A stretch of 64,000 bases of DNA from contig NC_008390.1 of NCBI RefSeq assembly GCF_000203915.1, forward strand, positions 124,001 through 188,000, given 5' to 3'. A program made the position numbers and the translations under genes. Below are positions 10,972-20,328 of the stretch, piece after piece. Position 1 is the first letter of the stretch, and each line of letters opens with the position of its first letter. The stretch comes from Burkholderia ambifaria AMMD. GTDB taxonomy: Bacteria > Pseudomonadota > Gammaproteobacteria > Burkholderiales > Burkholderiaceae. The notes under the pieces are model-generated. The model was given only the letters and a program-made list of their open reading frames with translations. It was not told the DNA's origin and ran no database searches.

Positions 10972-11389
10972 GTCTTCCTCTCCTCTCTGTAACGGATAAA
11001 TCGGACGGTGGACTCGCCCCGTCGCACCATCCGCCCGATCGACTCGCCGCACAGCGCGCGACGCGTGTCGCATGGGGATCCACGCCACCGTTCCGCCTTT
11101 CGTCTCGACGCTCCCGCGTGCATCCCCTGCACGAACCGAGGCCACGGTAGCACGCCGCCGATCGACAAATCTCGCGGAGATACGTAGGACCACCAAATCC
11201 GCCCCTTTTTATTCCGAACAAATTGGGTCTCGTCCCCGTCGATCTTGTCTAAAGTTAAAGACGGTGAAATCGGGTGAACGTGTCATTTTTCTCGGGTAAG
11301 TTGGTCGGGCCGCACCGCACGGTTTTCGAAGTACGCAGGTAGTTCGTCGATGTCCAATGGCAACGCCACGTTTTTCGGGAGAATAAGAA
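10972..11389. other. 418-bp divergent intergenic region
   Basis: It separates the GyrI-like gene from the mechanosensitive-channel gene. The part from about 11180 to 11300 is distinctly AT-richer and must hold the promoters, but I find no convincing -35/-10 pair. TTGTCT at 11245-11250 is followed at 17 bp by a poor -10. I see no coding potential or repeats in it. Confidence 0.5.
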
Positions 11390-12853
11390 ATGGATGCTTC
11401 CAGCTTCATCACGTCGCTGCAGACCACGCTAGGCGGATACCTGCCCAAGATCGCCGGTGCGATCGGCATCCTGGTGATCGGCTGGCTGATCGCCGTGGTG
11501 GTGCGGGCCGGCACGCTCCGGCTGCTCAACGCGCTGAAGGTCGATCAGCGGATCACCGAAAGCACCGGCCAGGGCGCACGCGTCGAGCGGATCATCGCCG
11601 GCGGGCTGTTCTGGCTCGTGCTGCTCGTCACCGCGGTGGGCATCTTCAACGTGCTCAACCTGTACGCGGTATCCAATCCGTTCTCGCTGCTGGTCACGCA
11701 CATCGTCAACTACCTGCCGAACCTGATCGGCGGCGCGGCGCTGACGCTGATCGCGTGGTTGATCGCGTCGCTGCTGCGCAGCCTCGCGAACCGCGCGCTG
11801 CGAGCGAGCAAGGTCGACGACAAGCTGTCCGAAAGCGCGGGCATGCAGCCGATGAGCGGCTATCTCGGCGACGTGCTGTTCTGGCTCGTGATCCTGATGT
11901 TCCTGCCGGCGATTCTCGGGTCGTTCGCGCTGTCCGGCCTGCTGTCGCCGGTGCAGGGGATGGTCGACAAGCTGCTCGCGATCGTGCCGAACCTGTTCGC
12001 GGCCGCGGTGATTGGCGTCGTCGGCTGGATCGTCGCGCGCGTGCTGCGCGGCCTCGTGACGAACCTGCTGGTCGCCGCCGGCGCCGACCGCCTCACCGCG
12101 AGTCTGGACAGCCCGACGCCGGTGCGCGTGTCGAGCCTGGTCGGCACCATCGTCTACGTGTTCGTGTTCGTGCCGACGCTGATCTCGGCGCTCGACGCGC
12201 TGAAGATCGACGCGATCTCGATTCCCGCCACCAACATGCTGAACCAGTTTCTCGGCGCGGTGCCGGACATCGTCGCGGCGATCGTGATCGTGCTGGTCAC
12301 GTACTATTTCGCGCGCTTCGTCGCGTCGCTCGCGCAGCGGCTGCTGGAAGCCGCCGGCGTCGACGGGCTGCCGGCCATGCTCGGCGTCGAGCGCGTGTTC
12401 TCGGGGATCCTGCAGCCGTCGGTGCTGGTCGCGCGGCTGATCGTGTTCTTCGCGATGCTGTTCGCGGCGGTCGAGGCCGCGAACCGGCTCGGCTTCACGC
12501 AGGTGCGCGACGTCGTCACGCTGTTCATCGAATTCGGCGGCCACGTGCTGATGGGCGGCGTGATCCTCGTGATCGGCGTGTGGCTCGCGGGCCTCGCGCG
12601 CCGCGTGATCGAGCAGGCCGACCGCGAACACAGCGTGCTGTTCGCGCGGATCGCGCAATTCGCGATCCTCGGCCTCGTGTTCGCGATGGGGTTGCGCGCG
12701 ATGGGCATCGCCAACGAGATCGTGCAGCTCGCGTTCGGCCTCGTGCTCGGTGCAATCGCGGTGGCGGTCGCGCTGTCGTTCGGCCTCGGCGGCCGCGAAG
12801 CGGCCGGCAAGCTGCTCGACCGCTGGTTCAACCAGCGCGGCGGCGGCCAGTAA
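11390..12853 (+). CDS. CmpX-like mechanosensitive ion channel family membrane protein
   Basis: A 487-residue polytopic inner-membrane protein of the TM_helix/CmpX group, distantly MscS-like. The N-terminus FITSLQTTLGGYLPKIAGAI followed by ILVIGWLIAVVV is the repeated membrane unit of this family. Related units recur near residues 95 (LLVTHIVNYLPNLIGGAALT), 190 (IVPNLFAAAVIGVVGWIVARV), 285 and 380, so the protein is built of about five internal copies. The end VALSFGLGGREAAGKLLDRW is the family's conserved terminal segment. In Pseudomonas, CmpX affects envelope stress and c-di-GMP; a role in tension or osmotic response is inferred. AGGAG is not visible but GGGAGAA precedes the ATG. Confidence 0.85.
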   Translation: MDASSFITSLQTTLGGYLPKIAGAIGILVIGWLIAVVVRAGTLRLLNALKVDQRITESTGQGARVERIIAGGLFWLVLLVTAVGIFNVLNLYAVSNPFSLLVTHIVNYLPNLIGGAALTLIAWLIASLLRSLANRALRASKVDDKLSESAGMQPMSGYLGDVLFWLVILMFLPAILGSFALSGLLSPVQGMVDKLLAIVPNLFAAAVIGVVGWIVARVLRGLVTNLLVAAGADRLTASLDSPTPVRVSSLVGTIVYVFVFVPTLISALDALKIDAISIPATNMLNQFLGAVPDIVAAIVIVLVTYYFARFVASLAQRLLEAAGVDGLPAMLGVERVFSGILQPSVLVARLIVFFAMLFAAVEAANRLGFTQVRDVVTLFIEFGGHVLMGGVILVIGVWLAGLARRVIEQADREHSVLFARIAQFAILGLVFAMGLRAMGIANEIVQLAFGLVLGAIAVAVALSFGLGGREAAGKLLDRWFNQRGGGQ

Positions 12854-12868
12854 GCGGCGTCGTGTCGC

Positions 12869-12897
12869 CCATCCGGCCGCTTCGTGCGGCCGGATGG
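12869..12897 (+). terminator. Hairpin after the mechanosensitive channel gene
   Basis: A perfect 12-bp stem (CCATCCGGCCGC / GCGGCCGGATGG) with a 5-nt loop starts 15 bp after the stop codon. There is no U-tract, so it may act as a Rho-assisted or 3'-protecting structure rather than a strong intrinsic terminator. Confidence 0.5.
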
Positions 12898-13065
12898 CGC
12901 GCGGATGAAGGAGCGCAGGACGATCGCGCGCCGCGGCCGGCGTTGCCGCCGGCGAAACGCCCGCCCTCATCTTTGCCGAATTTCGATAACACGTCCTTTA
13001 ATGACTCTCTAGCATCGATTCTCAGTCGCGCGGGCCGGCAGGCCGGCGCCTTTCAGGAGAATCCG

Positions 13066-14478
13066 ATGAAAGCAGAGTCGAATGGCCGGCCCGCCGCCGG
13101 CGCCAAGTCGTCCGGCCAGCCCGCGCTGCAGCAGACGCTCGGGACCTGGCAACTGTGGGGCATCGCAGTCGGCCTCGTGATTTCCGGCGAATACTTCGGC
13201 TGGAGCTACGGCTGGGCGAGTGCCGGCACGCTGGGTTTCGTGATCACCGCGGTGTTCGTCGCGGCGATGTACACCACCTTCATCTTCAGCTTCACCGAAC
13301 TCACGACGTCGATCCCGCACGCGGGCGGCCCGTTCGCATATGCGCGCCGCGCATTCGGCCCGGCGGGCGGCTATCTCGCCGGCGCGGCGACGCTCGTCGA
13401 GTTCGTGTTCGCGCCGCCCGCGATCGCGCTGGCGATCGGCGCGTATCTGCACGTGCAGTTTCCGGGGCTCGAACCGAAACACGCGGCGATGGGTGCGTAT
13501 CTCGTCTTCATGGCGCTGAACATCGTCGGCGTGCAGATCGCCGCGACGTTCGAGCTGGTCGTCACGCTGTTCGCGATCTTCGAGTTGCTGGTGTTCATGG
13601 GCGTCGTGTCGCCGGGCTTCGCGTGGAGCAACTTCATGAAGGGCGGCTGGTCGGGCGCCGATCATTTCAGCGTCGGCGCCTTCCACGGAATGTTCGCGGC
13701 GATCCCGTTCGCGATCTGGTTCTTCCTCGCGATCGAAGGCGTCGCGATGGCCGCCGAGGAGGCGAAGAACCCGAAGCGCTCGATCCCGATCGCCTACGTG
13801 GCCGGCATCCTGACCCTCGTCGCGCTGGCGATCGGCGTGATGGTGTTCGCCGGCGGCGCGGGCGACTGGACCAAGCTCGCGAACATCAACGACCCGCTGC
13901 CGCAGGCGATGAAGTACATCGTCGGCGCGAACAGCGGCTGGATGCACATGCTCGTGTGGCTCGGGCTGTTCGGGCTGGTCGCGTCGTTCCACGGGATCAT
14001 CCTCGGCTATTCGCGCCAGATCTTCGCGCTGGCGCGCGAGGGCTACCTGCCCGAATGGCTCGCGAAGGTGCATCCGCGCTTTCGCACGCCCTATCGCGCG
14101 ATTCTCGCGGGCGGCGTGGTCGGGATCGCCGCGATCTACAGCGACGAGCTGATCCAGTTCGGCGGCCAGACGCTCACCGCGAACATCGTGACGATGTCGG
14201 TGTTCGGTGCGATCGTGATGTATATCGTAAGCATGGCCGCGCTGTTCAAGCTGCGCCGTTCGCAGCCGGACATGGCGCGGCCGTTCCGCGCGCCGCTGTA
14301 CCCGTTCTTCCCGGCGTTCGCGATCGTGGCGGCGCTGGTCTGCCTCGGGACGATGGTGTACTTCAACGGGCTGGTGGCGATGGTGTTCGTCGGCTTCCTC
14401 GCGCTCGGCTACGCGTACTTCCTCGCGACCCGTTCGCAGCGCGCGAGCGCGCCGGGCGACGTGGCGCTCGAGGAGTGA
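13066..14478 (+). CDS. eat: Ethanolamine permease (APC family)
   Basis: A 470-residue amino acid-polyamine-organocation transporter with about 12 membrane helices that imports ethanolamine. It shows the ethanolamine-permease signatures ISGEYFGWSYGWASAGTLGF and ELTTSIPHAGGPFAYARRAFG in the first third, then WFFLAIEGVAMAAEEAKNPK in the middle, the APC loop. The ATG at 13066 follows AGGAGA at 13055-13060. It lies directly upstream of eutB and eutC in the same direction (111-bp gap), so import and cleavage of ethanolamine are genetically coupled. No sigma-54 box is visible before it, unlike the dehydrogenase and eutR genes 7-10 kb downstream. Confidence 0.93.
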   Translation: MKAESNGRPAAGAKSSGQPALQQTLGTWQLWGIAVGLVISGEYFGWSYGWASAGTLGFVITAVFVAAMYTTFIFSFTELTTSIPHAGGPFAYARRAFGPAGGYLAGAATLVEFVFAPPAIALAIGAYLHVQFPGLEPKHAAMGAYLVFMALNIVGVQIAATFELVVTLFAIFELLVFMGVVSPGFAWSNFMKGGWSGADHFSVGAFHGMFAAIPFAIWFFLAIEGVAMAAEEAKNPKRSIPIAYVAGILTLVALAIGVMVFAGGAGDWTKLANINDPLPQAMKYIVGANSGWMHMLVWLGLFGLVASFHGIILGYSRQIFALAREGYLPEWLAKVHPRFRTPYRAILAGGVVGIAAIYSDELIQFGGQTLTANIVTMSVFGAIVMYIVSMAALFKLRRSQPDMARPFRAPLYPFFPAFAIVAALVCLGTMVYFNGLVAMVFVGFLALGYAYFLATRSQRASAPGDVALEE

Positions 14479-14589
14479 GGATGGCGAACCCGCACGGCCG
14501 CGCCTGACGGCATCCGGCGCGCCCCGTCGAACGGGCGTGCCGTCGGCGTCCGGCGAGGATGGGCAAGGACTGGCAAGGAGATTCGAACG

Positions 14590-15987
14590 ATGGCCTATAC
14601 GGAGACGATCGGCCCGCGCACGTACCGCTTCGCGGACCTGAAGACGCTGCTCGCGAAGGCGAGCCCGTTGCGTTCCGGCGACCAGCTCGCCGGCGTGGCG
14701 GCGGCGAGCGAGGAGGAGCGCGTCGCCGCGAAGATCGCGCTCGCGGGCGTGCCGCTGAAGGCATTCCTGAACGAGGCGCTGATTCCGTACGAACACGACG
14801 AGGTCACGCGCCTGATCCTCGACGATCACGACGCGGCCGCGTTCGCGGAAATCTCGCACCTGACGGTCGGCGATTTCCGCAACTGGCTGCTGTCGCCCGT
14901 GGCCGACGGCGCCGCGCTCGAGCGGATCGCGCCGGGCCTCACGCCGGAGATGGTCGCGGCCGTGTCGAAGCTGATGCGCAACCAGGACCTGATCGCGGCC
15001 GCGCGGAAGCGCCGCGTCGTCACGCGCTTTCGCAACACGGTCGGGCTGCCCGGCCGGATGTCGGTGCGGCTGCAGCCGAACCACCCGACCGACGACGTGA
15101 AGGGCATCGCCGCGTCGATGCTCGACGGGCTGATGTACGGCTGCGGCGACGCGATGATCGGCATCAACCCGGCGACCGACAGCCTCGCGGCGATCGTGAA
15201 GCTGCTCGCGATGATCGACGGGTTCCGCGAACGCTACGGCGTGCCGACGCAGTCGTGTGTGCTCACTCACGTGACGAACACGATCGCCGCGATCGAGAAG
15301 GGCGCGCCGGTCGACCTGGTGTTCCAGTCGATCGCGGGCACCGAGAAGGCGAACGCGAGCTTCGGCATCTCGCTCGCGCTGCTCGGCGAGGCGCGCGAGG
15401 CCGCGTTGTCGCTCGGGCGCGGCACCGTCGGCAACAATCTGATGTATTTCGAGACGGGCCAGGGCAGCGCGCTGTCGGCGAACGCGCACTTCGGCGTCGA
15501 CCAGCAGACCTGCGAGGTGCGGGCGTACGCGGTCGCGCGCAAGTTCGACCCGTTCCTCGTGAACACGGTGGTCGGCTTCATCGGGCCCGAATACCTGTAC
15601 GACGGCAAGCAGATCATCCGCGCGGGGCTCGAGGATCACTTCTGCGGCAAGCTGCTCGGCGTGCCGATGGGCTGCGACATCTGCTACACGAACCACGCGG
15701 AAGCCGACCAGGACGACATGGACACGCTGCTGACGCTGCTGGGTGCGGCCGGCATCAACTTCATCATGGGGATTCCGGGCGCGGACGACGTGATGCTGAA
15801 CTACCAGAGCACGTCGTTTCACGACCAGCTCTACGTGCGCGAAGTGCTCGGCCTGCGTCGCGCGCCCGAGTTCGAGGAATGGCTGGAGACGATGGAGATC
15901 GCCGACGCGCACGGCGCGCTGCGTGTGGCGAGCGCACGCGTGCCGCTGCTCGCGGGCGCGAACGACTGGATGGGGATTTCCGCATGA
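14590..15987 (+). CDS. eutB: Ethanolamine ammonia-lyase large (catalytic) subunit
   Basis: The 465-residue alpha subunit of adenosylcobalamin-dependent ethanolamine ammonia-lyase, which splits ethanolamine into acetaldehyde and ammonia. It is colinear with E. coli EutB (453): LAGVAAASEEERVAAKIALA near residue 35, GLPGRMSVRLQPNHPTDDVK near 152, the radical-enzyme barrel strand GINPATDS, FFETGQGSALSANA-type sequence (YFETGQGSALSANAHFG) and CDICYTNHAEADQDDMD. The start is preceded by AAGGAG. The gene overlaps eutC by ATGA, consistent with equimolar synthesis of the alpha6beta6 enzyme. No carboxysome-like shell genes are present, so the reaction is cytosolic. Activity needs adenosylcobalamin made or taken up elsewhere. 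Confidence 0.96.
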   Translation: MAYTETIGPRTYRFADLKTLLAKASPLRSGDQLAGVAAASEEERVAAKIALAGVPLKAFLNEALIPYEHDEVTRLILDDHDAAAFAEISHLTVGDFRNWLLSPVADGAALERIAPGLTPEMVAAVSKLMRNQDLIAAARKRRVVTRFRNTVGLPGRMSVRLQPNHPTDDVKGIAASMLDGLMYGCGDAMIGINPATDSLAAIVKLLAMIDGFRERYGVPTQSCVLTHVTNTIAAIEKGAPVDLVFQSIAGTEKANASFGISLALLGEAREAALSLGRGTVGNNLMYFETGQGSALSANAHFGVDQQTCEVRAYAVARKFDPFLVNTVVGFIGPEYLYDGKQIIRAGLEDHFCGKLLGVPMGCDICYTNHAEADQDDMDTLLTLLGAAGINFIMGIPGADDVMLNYQSTSFHDQLYVREVLGLRRAPEFEEWLETMEIADAHGALRVASARVPLLAGANDWMGISA

Positions 15988-16778
15988 GCGACGCCGTCGA
16001 AAAGAATCCGTGGGCGCAGCTGAGGTCGTTCACGAACGCGCGGATCGCGCTCGGCCGCGCGGGCAACAGCCTGCCGACCGCGCCGCTGCTCGCGTTCAAC
16101 CTGTCTCACGCGCAGGCGCGCGACGCCGTGCACCAGCCGCTCGACGCGGACGCGCTGCGGCGTGAGATCGAGGCGGCCGGCTTGCTGCCGACGCTCGGCG
16201 TGCAGAGCGCCGCGCCCGACCGCGACCACTATCTGCGCCGGCCCGACCTCGGCCGCAAGCTGTCGGACGACAGCCGCGGGCTGCTGGCCGGCTACGGTGC
16301 GGCGCTCGACGACGCGCCCGACGTGGTGTTCGTGGTCGGCGACGGGCTGTCGGCGTTCGCGGCCGCGAAGCAGGCGCTGCCGCTGCTGCAGGCCGTGCGG
16401 CCGCGGCTCGACGCGGACGGCTGGCGAATCGGCCCGGTGGTGGTCGCGACGCAGGCGCGCGTCGCCCTCGGCGATGAGATCGGCGAGCTGCTGCGCGCGA
16501 AGGTCGTCGCGATGCTGATCGGCGAACGGCCGGGGCTCAGCTCACCCGACAGTCTCGGCGTGTACCTGACGTGGGCGCCGAAGGTCGGCTGCCACGACGC
16601 GCTGCGCAACTGCATCTCGAACGTGCGGCCCGAAGGGCTCCCGCATGCGGCCGCCGCGCACAAGCTGCATTACCTGATGACGCACGCGCGCCGGCTCGGG
16701 CTCACGGGTGTCGGGCTGAAGGACGACAGCGATGCGCTGCTGCCGCAGGCGGACGCGGAGCGGATCGGTGCGGAATGA
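15984..16778 (+). CDS. eutC: Ethanolamine ammonia-lyase small subunit
   Basis: The 264-residue beta subunit that binds cobalamin together with EutB. E. coli EutC (295) is longer mainly through an N-terminal extension used for solubility and microcompartment targeting; that extension is missing here, matching the absence of shell genes. Recognisable segments are NARIALGRAGNSLPT, DHYLRRPDLGRKL, VVGDGLSAFAAAKQALPLL, LIGERPGLSSPDSLGVYLTW and the end THARRLGLTGVGLKD. The start overlaps the eutB stop (ATGA). A 12-bp palindrome (CTGGCGCGCCAG, 16793-16804) lies between its stop and the convergent LysR gene. Confidence 0.96.
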   Translation: MSDAVEKNPWAQLRSFTNARIALGRAGNSLPTAPLLAFNLSHAQARDAVHQPLDADALRREIEAAGLLPTLGVQSAAPDRDHYLRRPDLGRKLSDDSRGLLAGYGAALDDAPDVVFVVGDGLSAFAAAKQALPLLQAVRPRLDADGWRIGPVVVATQARVALGDEIGELLRAKVVAMLIGERPGLSSPDSLGVYLTWAPKVGCHDALRNCISNVRPEGLPHAAAAHKLHYLMTHARRLGLTGVGLKDDSDALLPQADAERIGAE

Positions 16779-16808
16779 CGGGGCGGCGGTGCCTGGCGCG
16801 CCAGCCGT

Positions 16809-17699
16809 CTACTTGAACAGCCGCTCGCACAGGAAGTCGACGAACACGCGCAGCTTCGGCGACAACTGCCGGCTCGACGGCCACACGATCGAGAACTGCC
16901 CCGGCGCGATCCGGTAGTCGTCGAGCACGGTGACGAGCGCGCCGGTGTCCAGCGCGTCGCGCGCGAGGAAGTCGGGCATGTAGCCGATGCCGAGCCCAGC
17001 CATGACCGCGCCGCGCAGCGCTTCCATGTTGTTGCAGGTCATCGCGGTGCGCAGCTTAAGCGGCGTGCCGTCGGCGGCGGCGAGCGCCCAGTCCTGCAGC
17101 TTGCCGGTGGTCGGGAAGCAGTAGCGCACGCAATCGTGCGCTTCGAGATCGTGCGGCGCGCGCGGCGTGCCGGCCTGCGCGAGATACGCGGGCGTCGCGC
17201 ACAGCACGAACGCGAACGGGCCGAGCCGCCGCGACATCAGGCTCGAATCCGACAGCGGACCGCTGCGGATCACCGCGTCGAAACCGCCTTCGACGACGTC
17301 CACCATCCGGTCGTTGAAATCCAGGTCGAGCTCGACGTCCGGATAGCGCTGCCTGAATTCGGGCAGCACCGGCAGCAGGAACCGGTAGCCGATCACCGGC
17401 AGGCTCACGCGCAGCTTGCCGCGTGGGTGCTGCGCGGAGGCCGTCACGGTCGCTTCCGCATCGCGAAAATCCTCGAGAATCCGCTGGCAGCGTTCGTAGA
17501 AATGGCGCCCTTCGTCGGTCAGCGTGACGCGCCGGGTCGTGCGGTTGAACAGGCGCACGCCGAGCGACTGCTCGAGCCGCGCGATCGTCTTGCCGACGGC
17601 GGACGCGGAAATGCCGAGCGCACGGCCGGCCGCGACGAAGCTGAGCGCCTCGGCGGTGCGGACGAACGCGGCGATGCCGTTCAGGTTTTCCATCGACAT
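16809..17699 (-). CDS. LysR-type transcriptional regulator
   Basis: A 296-residue LysR-family regulator. The winged HTH is in MSMENLNGIAAFVRTAEALS and AAGRALGISASAVGKTIARLEQ, then LGVRLFNRTTRRVTLTDEG. The effector domain contains GKLRVSLPVIGYRFLLPVLPEF, LDFNDRMVDVVEGGFDAVIR and SLMSRRLGPFAFVLCATPAYL, typical of the large CrgA/YhjC-like branch. It is divergent from the MFS exporter gene with a 148-bp gap that is AT-rich around 17735-17770, so it very probably controls that exporter. It separates eutBC from the rest of the ethanolamine genes and shows no sign of belonging to them. Confidence 0.92.
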   Translation of the reverse strand: MSMENLNGIAAFVRTAEALSFVAAGRALGISASAVGKTIARLEQSLGVRLFNRTTRRVTLTDEGRHFYERCQRILEDFRDAEATVTASAQHPRGKLRVSLPVIGYRFLLPVLPEFRQRYPDVELDLDFNDRMVDVVEGGFDAVIRSGPLSDSSLMSRRLGPFAFVLCATPAYLAQAGTPRAPHDLEAHDCVRYCFPTTGKLQDWALAAADGTPLKLRTAMTCNNMEALRGAVMAGLGIGYMPDFLARDALDTGALVTVLDDYRIAPGQFSIVWPSSRQLSPKLRVFVDFLCERLFK

Positions 17700-17847
17700 A
17701 AGCGCGCCAGCAAGAAGAGACGAAGAGGCAGATTGCAGAATATTAGTCCGTTATATCCGGAATCTTGCACAGTTTTTCGTCGATTGAATCGGATTTATCT
17801 TTGATCGCTCTGGCGGCGCATCCGCGCCCGCTTTTCGAGGAGCGATA

Positions 17848-19464
17848 ATGGATCACCCGTTTTCACCCGATTCGGCCAGCTCGGCGCGCCGGCGCGCATG
17901 GGTGCTGGCCGCCGTCTGCATGGCCGCCGTCGCGCTGCCGCTGTCGTTTTCGGGCGGCGCGGTCGCGACGCCCGCGATCGGCCGCGACCTGCACGGCGGC
18001 CCGGTCGCGATGAACTGGATCACCAACGCGTTCATGCTCGCGTTCGGCAGTTTCCTGATGGCGGCGGGCGCGCTGGCCGACCAGTTCGGCCGCAAGCGCG
18101 TGTTCGCGATCGGCGTCGGCGGCTTCACGCTGATGTCGGTCGCGCTCGCGTTCGCACCGTCGATGCTCGCGCTCGACCTGCTGCGCGCCGCGCAGGGGCT
18201 CGCGGCGGCCGCGGCGCTGGCGGGCGGCACGGCCGCGCTTGCGCAGGAGTTCGACGGCGCGGCGCGCACGCGTGCGTTCAGCCTGCTCGGCACGACGTTC
18301 GGGATCGGGCTCGCATTCGGGCCCGTGCTCGCCGGCGGCCTGATCGCGCACTACGGCTGGCGCGCGATCTTCGTCACGGGCGCGGTGGCCGGCGCGCTGT
18401 CGCTCGCGTTCGGGCTGCCGCGCATGCACGAGTCGCGCGATCCGCACGCGACGGGGCTCGACTGGCCCGGCACGATCGCGTTCACCGCCGCGCTCACGCT
18501 GTTCACGTTCGGCGTGATCGAGGCGCCCGCGCGCGGCTGGACGGATCCGCTCGTCGTCGCGCTGCTGGCGGGCGCGGCGCTCGGCGCGTGCGCGTTCGTC
18601 GCGATCGAGACGCGCGTCGCGCGGCCGATGCTCGACCTGTCGCTGTTCCGGATTCCGCGCTTCGTCGGCGTGCAGGTGCTGCCGGTGTCGACCTGCTGCT
18701 GCTACATCGTGCTGCTCGTCGTGCTGCCGCTGCGCTTCATCGGCATCGACGGTTTCAGCGAGATCGACGCGGGCTGGCTGATGCTCGCGATCTCCGCGCC
18801 GATGCTCGTCGTGCCGTTCGTCGCGGCGACGCTCACGCGCCGGCTGTCGGCCGGCGTGATCTCGGGGCTCGGGCTGTTGCTCGCGGCGGCGGGCCTCGTG
18901 TGGCTGGACGTCGCGCTGCGCGGCGGCGCGGGGCCGGCGGCGATCGCGCCGATGCTCGCGATCGGCGTCGGGGCCGGCATGCCGTGGGGGCTGATGGACG
19001 GGCTGTCGGTCAGCGTCGTGCCGAAGGAGCGCGCGGGGATGGCAACCGGGATCTTCAGCACGACGCGCGTGGCGGGCGAGGGGATCGCGCTCGCGATCGT
19101 CGGCGCAGTGCTCGCGACGTTCGCGCATGGTGATTTGCGGCGGTTGGCGCCGGGCATGTCCGGCACGTCCGGCGCGACGCTGCGGGCCGCCGCGCGGCTC
19201 GCGACCGGCGATCTCGCCGGCGCGGCGGCCGTGTTGCCGGGCGTCGATCGTGCGGCGCTGCTCGCGAGCTATACGCACGCGTTCGACCGGCTGCTGATCG
19301 GCCTCGCGGTCGTCACGGTGCTGTGCGCGGGCGTCGTGTTCGCGTTTCTTGGCGCGCGGCCGGCGGTTGCGCAAGGGCGCGGCGATGAAGGTGAGCCGGC
19401 GCATGGCGAAGCGCCGGTGCGACGCCGGAGCGAACCGGCGTGTGCGGACGCAAACGGGCGCTGA
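17848..19464 (+). CDS. MFS drug exporter, 14-helix (DHA2/EmrB-QacA) type
   Basis: A 538-residue inner-membrane major facilitator with about 14 predicted helices. The motif-A loop reads GALADQFGRKRVFAIGVGGF after helix 2. Helix 5 has the antiporter motif C region GTTFGIGLAFGPVLAGGLIA. The C-terminal tail, about 40 residues after the last helix, is polar and Arg/Glu-rich. Proton-coupled export of an organic compound is the family role; the substrate is not readable. The ATG at 17848 has GAGGAG at 17837-17842. The divergent LysR gene is the likely regulator. No membrane-fusion (EmrA-type) partner is present, so it probably works alone. Confidence 0.9.
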   Translation: MDHPFSPDSASSARRRAWVLAAVCMAAVALPLSFSGGAVATPAIGRDLHGGPVAMNWITNAFMLAFGSFLMAAGALADQFGRKRVFAIGVGGFTLMSVALAFAPSMLALDLLRAAQGLAAAAALAGGTAALAQEFDGAARTRAFSLLGTTFGIGLAFGPVLAGGLIAHYGWRAIFVTGAVAGALSLAFGLPRMHESRDPHATGLDWPGTIAFTAALTLFTFGVIEAPARGWTDPLVVALLAGAALGACAFVAIETRVARPMLDLSLFRIPRFVGVQVLPVSTCCCYIVLLVVLPLRFIGIDGFSEIDAGWLMLAISAPMLVVPFVAATLTRRLSAGVISGLGLLLAAAGLVWLDVALRGGAGPAAIAPMLAIGVGAGMPWGLMDGLSVSVVPKERAGMATGIFSTTRVAGEGIALAIVGAVLATFAHGDLRRLAPGMSGTSGATLRAAARLATGDLAGAAAVLPGVDRAALLASYTHAFDRLLIGLAVVTVLCAGVVFAFLGARPAVAQGRGDEGEPAHGEAPVRRRSEPACADANGR

Positions 19465-19491
19465 GCACGGTGTCGGCGGGGCGACGGATTC

Positions 19492-19674
19492 CGGCGATGG
19501 CAGCGACACTGCACGCGCATGCCTTCATCGCCGGGGCCGCATGCCGACGGCTATCCGCACGGCGCCGTCACGCCAGCACCGGAGTGCGGCGATGGCAGCG
19601 ACAGCGCACGCGCATGCCTTCATCGCCGTGGCCGCATGCCGGCGACTATCCGCATCGCGCCGTCACGCCAGCAC
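19492..19674. repeat. Tandem duplication of an 88-bp segment
   Basis: Copy 1 (19492-19579) and copy 2 (19587-19674) align base for base at a 95-bp period with seven differences, about 92 % identity. Copy 2 runs 12 bp into the 3' end of the flavin-reductase-fold gene on the minus strand, so the duplication seems to have copied its end and trailer. Otherwise the space after the MFS gene holds no gene. Confidence 0.88.
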
Positions 19675-20091
19675 GAGCGGCGGCAGTCCCGCTTCGGCGC
19701 GCGCGTGTGCGCTTTCGACTTCGACGATCACGTAACGCTGCGCAGCCGGCCACAGGTGCGCGTGGCTTCCCGCGTCCTCGTCGATCGTTGCGCGCCCTTG
19801 CACGAGCCACGTCGTCTGCCGGACGAAATCGACGAACAGCAGCGCAATCGCCGGATTCACGAGCAGGTTGCCGATCGTGTTGAACAGGTTGTTGCCCGCG
19901 AAGTCGGGCAGCACGAGCGTCCGGCGATCGGGCAAGTCGACGAGCGGCGCGAACGAACCGTCCGCGCGCGGTTGCCGGCCGCGATACGAGCAGTCGCTGT
20001 CGCCCGCCGCGTTCGCGGTCGCGACGAGCAGGAACGCCTGTTCGCGGATGAACGCGACGGCATCGTCGCTGAGGGGGCCCGAATCGTTCAT
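19663..20091 (-). CDS. Pyridoxamine 5'-phosphate oxidase-family (split-barrel flavin) protein, short form
   Basis: A 142-residue protein of the PNPOx-like split-barrel fold, which binds FMN or related flavins. It has [56 protein letters not shown] and [22 protein letters not shown], in the order usual for the family. Start at 20091 chosen because the in-frame extension upstream is Arg/Cys-rich and noncoding in character. It is divergent from the aldehyde dehydrogenase gene; a longer relative lies just beyond that dehydrogenase at 22231. Both share the LLFxDFVR...GRAT core, so they are paralogues. True substrate unknown; ordinary PNPOx activity is not implied. Confidence 0.82.
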   Translation of the reverse strand: MNDSGPLSDDAVAFIREQAFLLVATANAAGDSDCSYRGRQPRADGSFAPLVDLPDRRTLVLPDFAGNNLFNTIGNLLVNPAIALLFVDFVRQTTWLVQGRATIDEDAGSHAHLWPAAQRYVIVEVESAHARAEAGLPPLVLA

Positions 20092-20224
20092 GGTGTTGGT
20101 CGGCGCGTGGCCGCGGCGTGCGGATTTGCGTTGCTCACGCAAGCGACATGCCATGCGGCGCGCGTGGCGCGCGGCGACGCCTGCACAGGTGCGCTGTGAA
20201 AAATCCGAACACCCGCCGCGCCGC

Positions 20225-20254
20225 TGTGCCGTCGCGGTGTTCAGAATCGGCACA
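20225..20254. promoter_or_regulatory. Inverted repeat upstream of the sigma-54 promoter (possible activator site)
   Basis: TGTGCCG (20225-20231) and CGGCACA (20248-20254) form a perfect 7-bp inverted repeat with 16 bp between. A second dyad, GAACACCCGC with GCGGTGTTC, overlaps it from about 20206 to 20242. They lie 75-120 bp upstream of the -24 box, where sigma-54 activators bind. Which activator uses them is not known. Confidence 0.5.
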
Positions 20255-20328
20255 CTCGTTTTCCGTGCGCCGGCACCGCGCCCGGCGGGCGGCCGGACGC
20301 ACCGCTCCTGTTCCGTTTTCGGCCCGTG

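Noticed and set aside
11245..11275. TTGTCTAAAGTTAAAG as a sigma-70 or sigma-28 promoter for the channel gene
   Set aside because: TAAA is present, but the bases 15 bp downstream match GCCGATAA at only two positions and the -10 is poor.
11429..12970. 513-codon frame opposite the mechanosensitive channel gene, and similar long Arg/His-rich frames opposite rep, gcvP, the GT41 genes and others
   Set aside because: Composition (Arg, His, Asp, Ala) and exact overlap with well-supported genes show they are antisense codon-bias artefacts.
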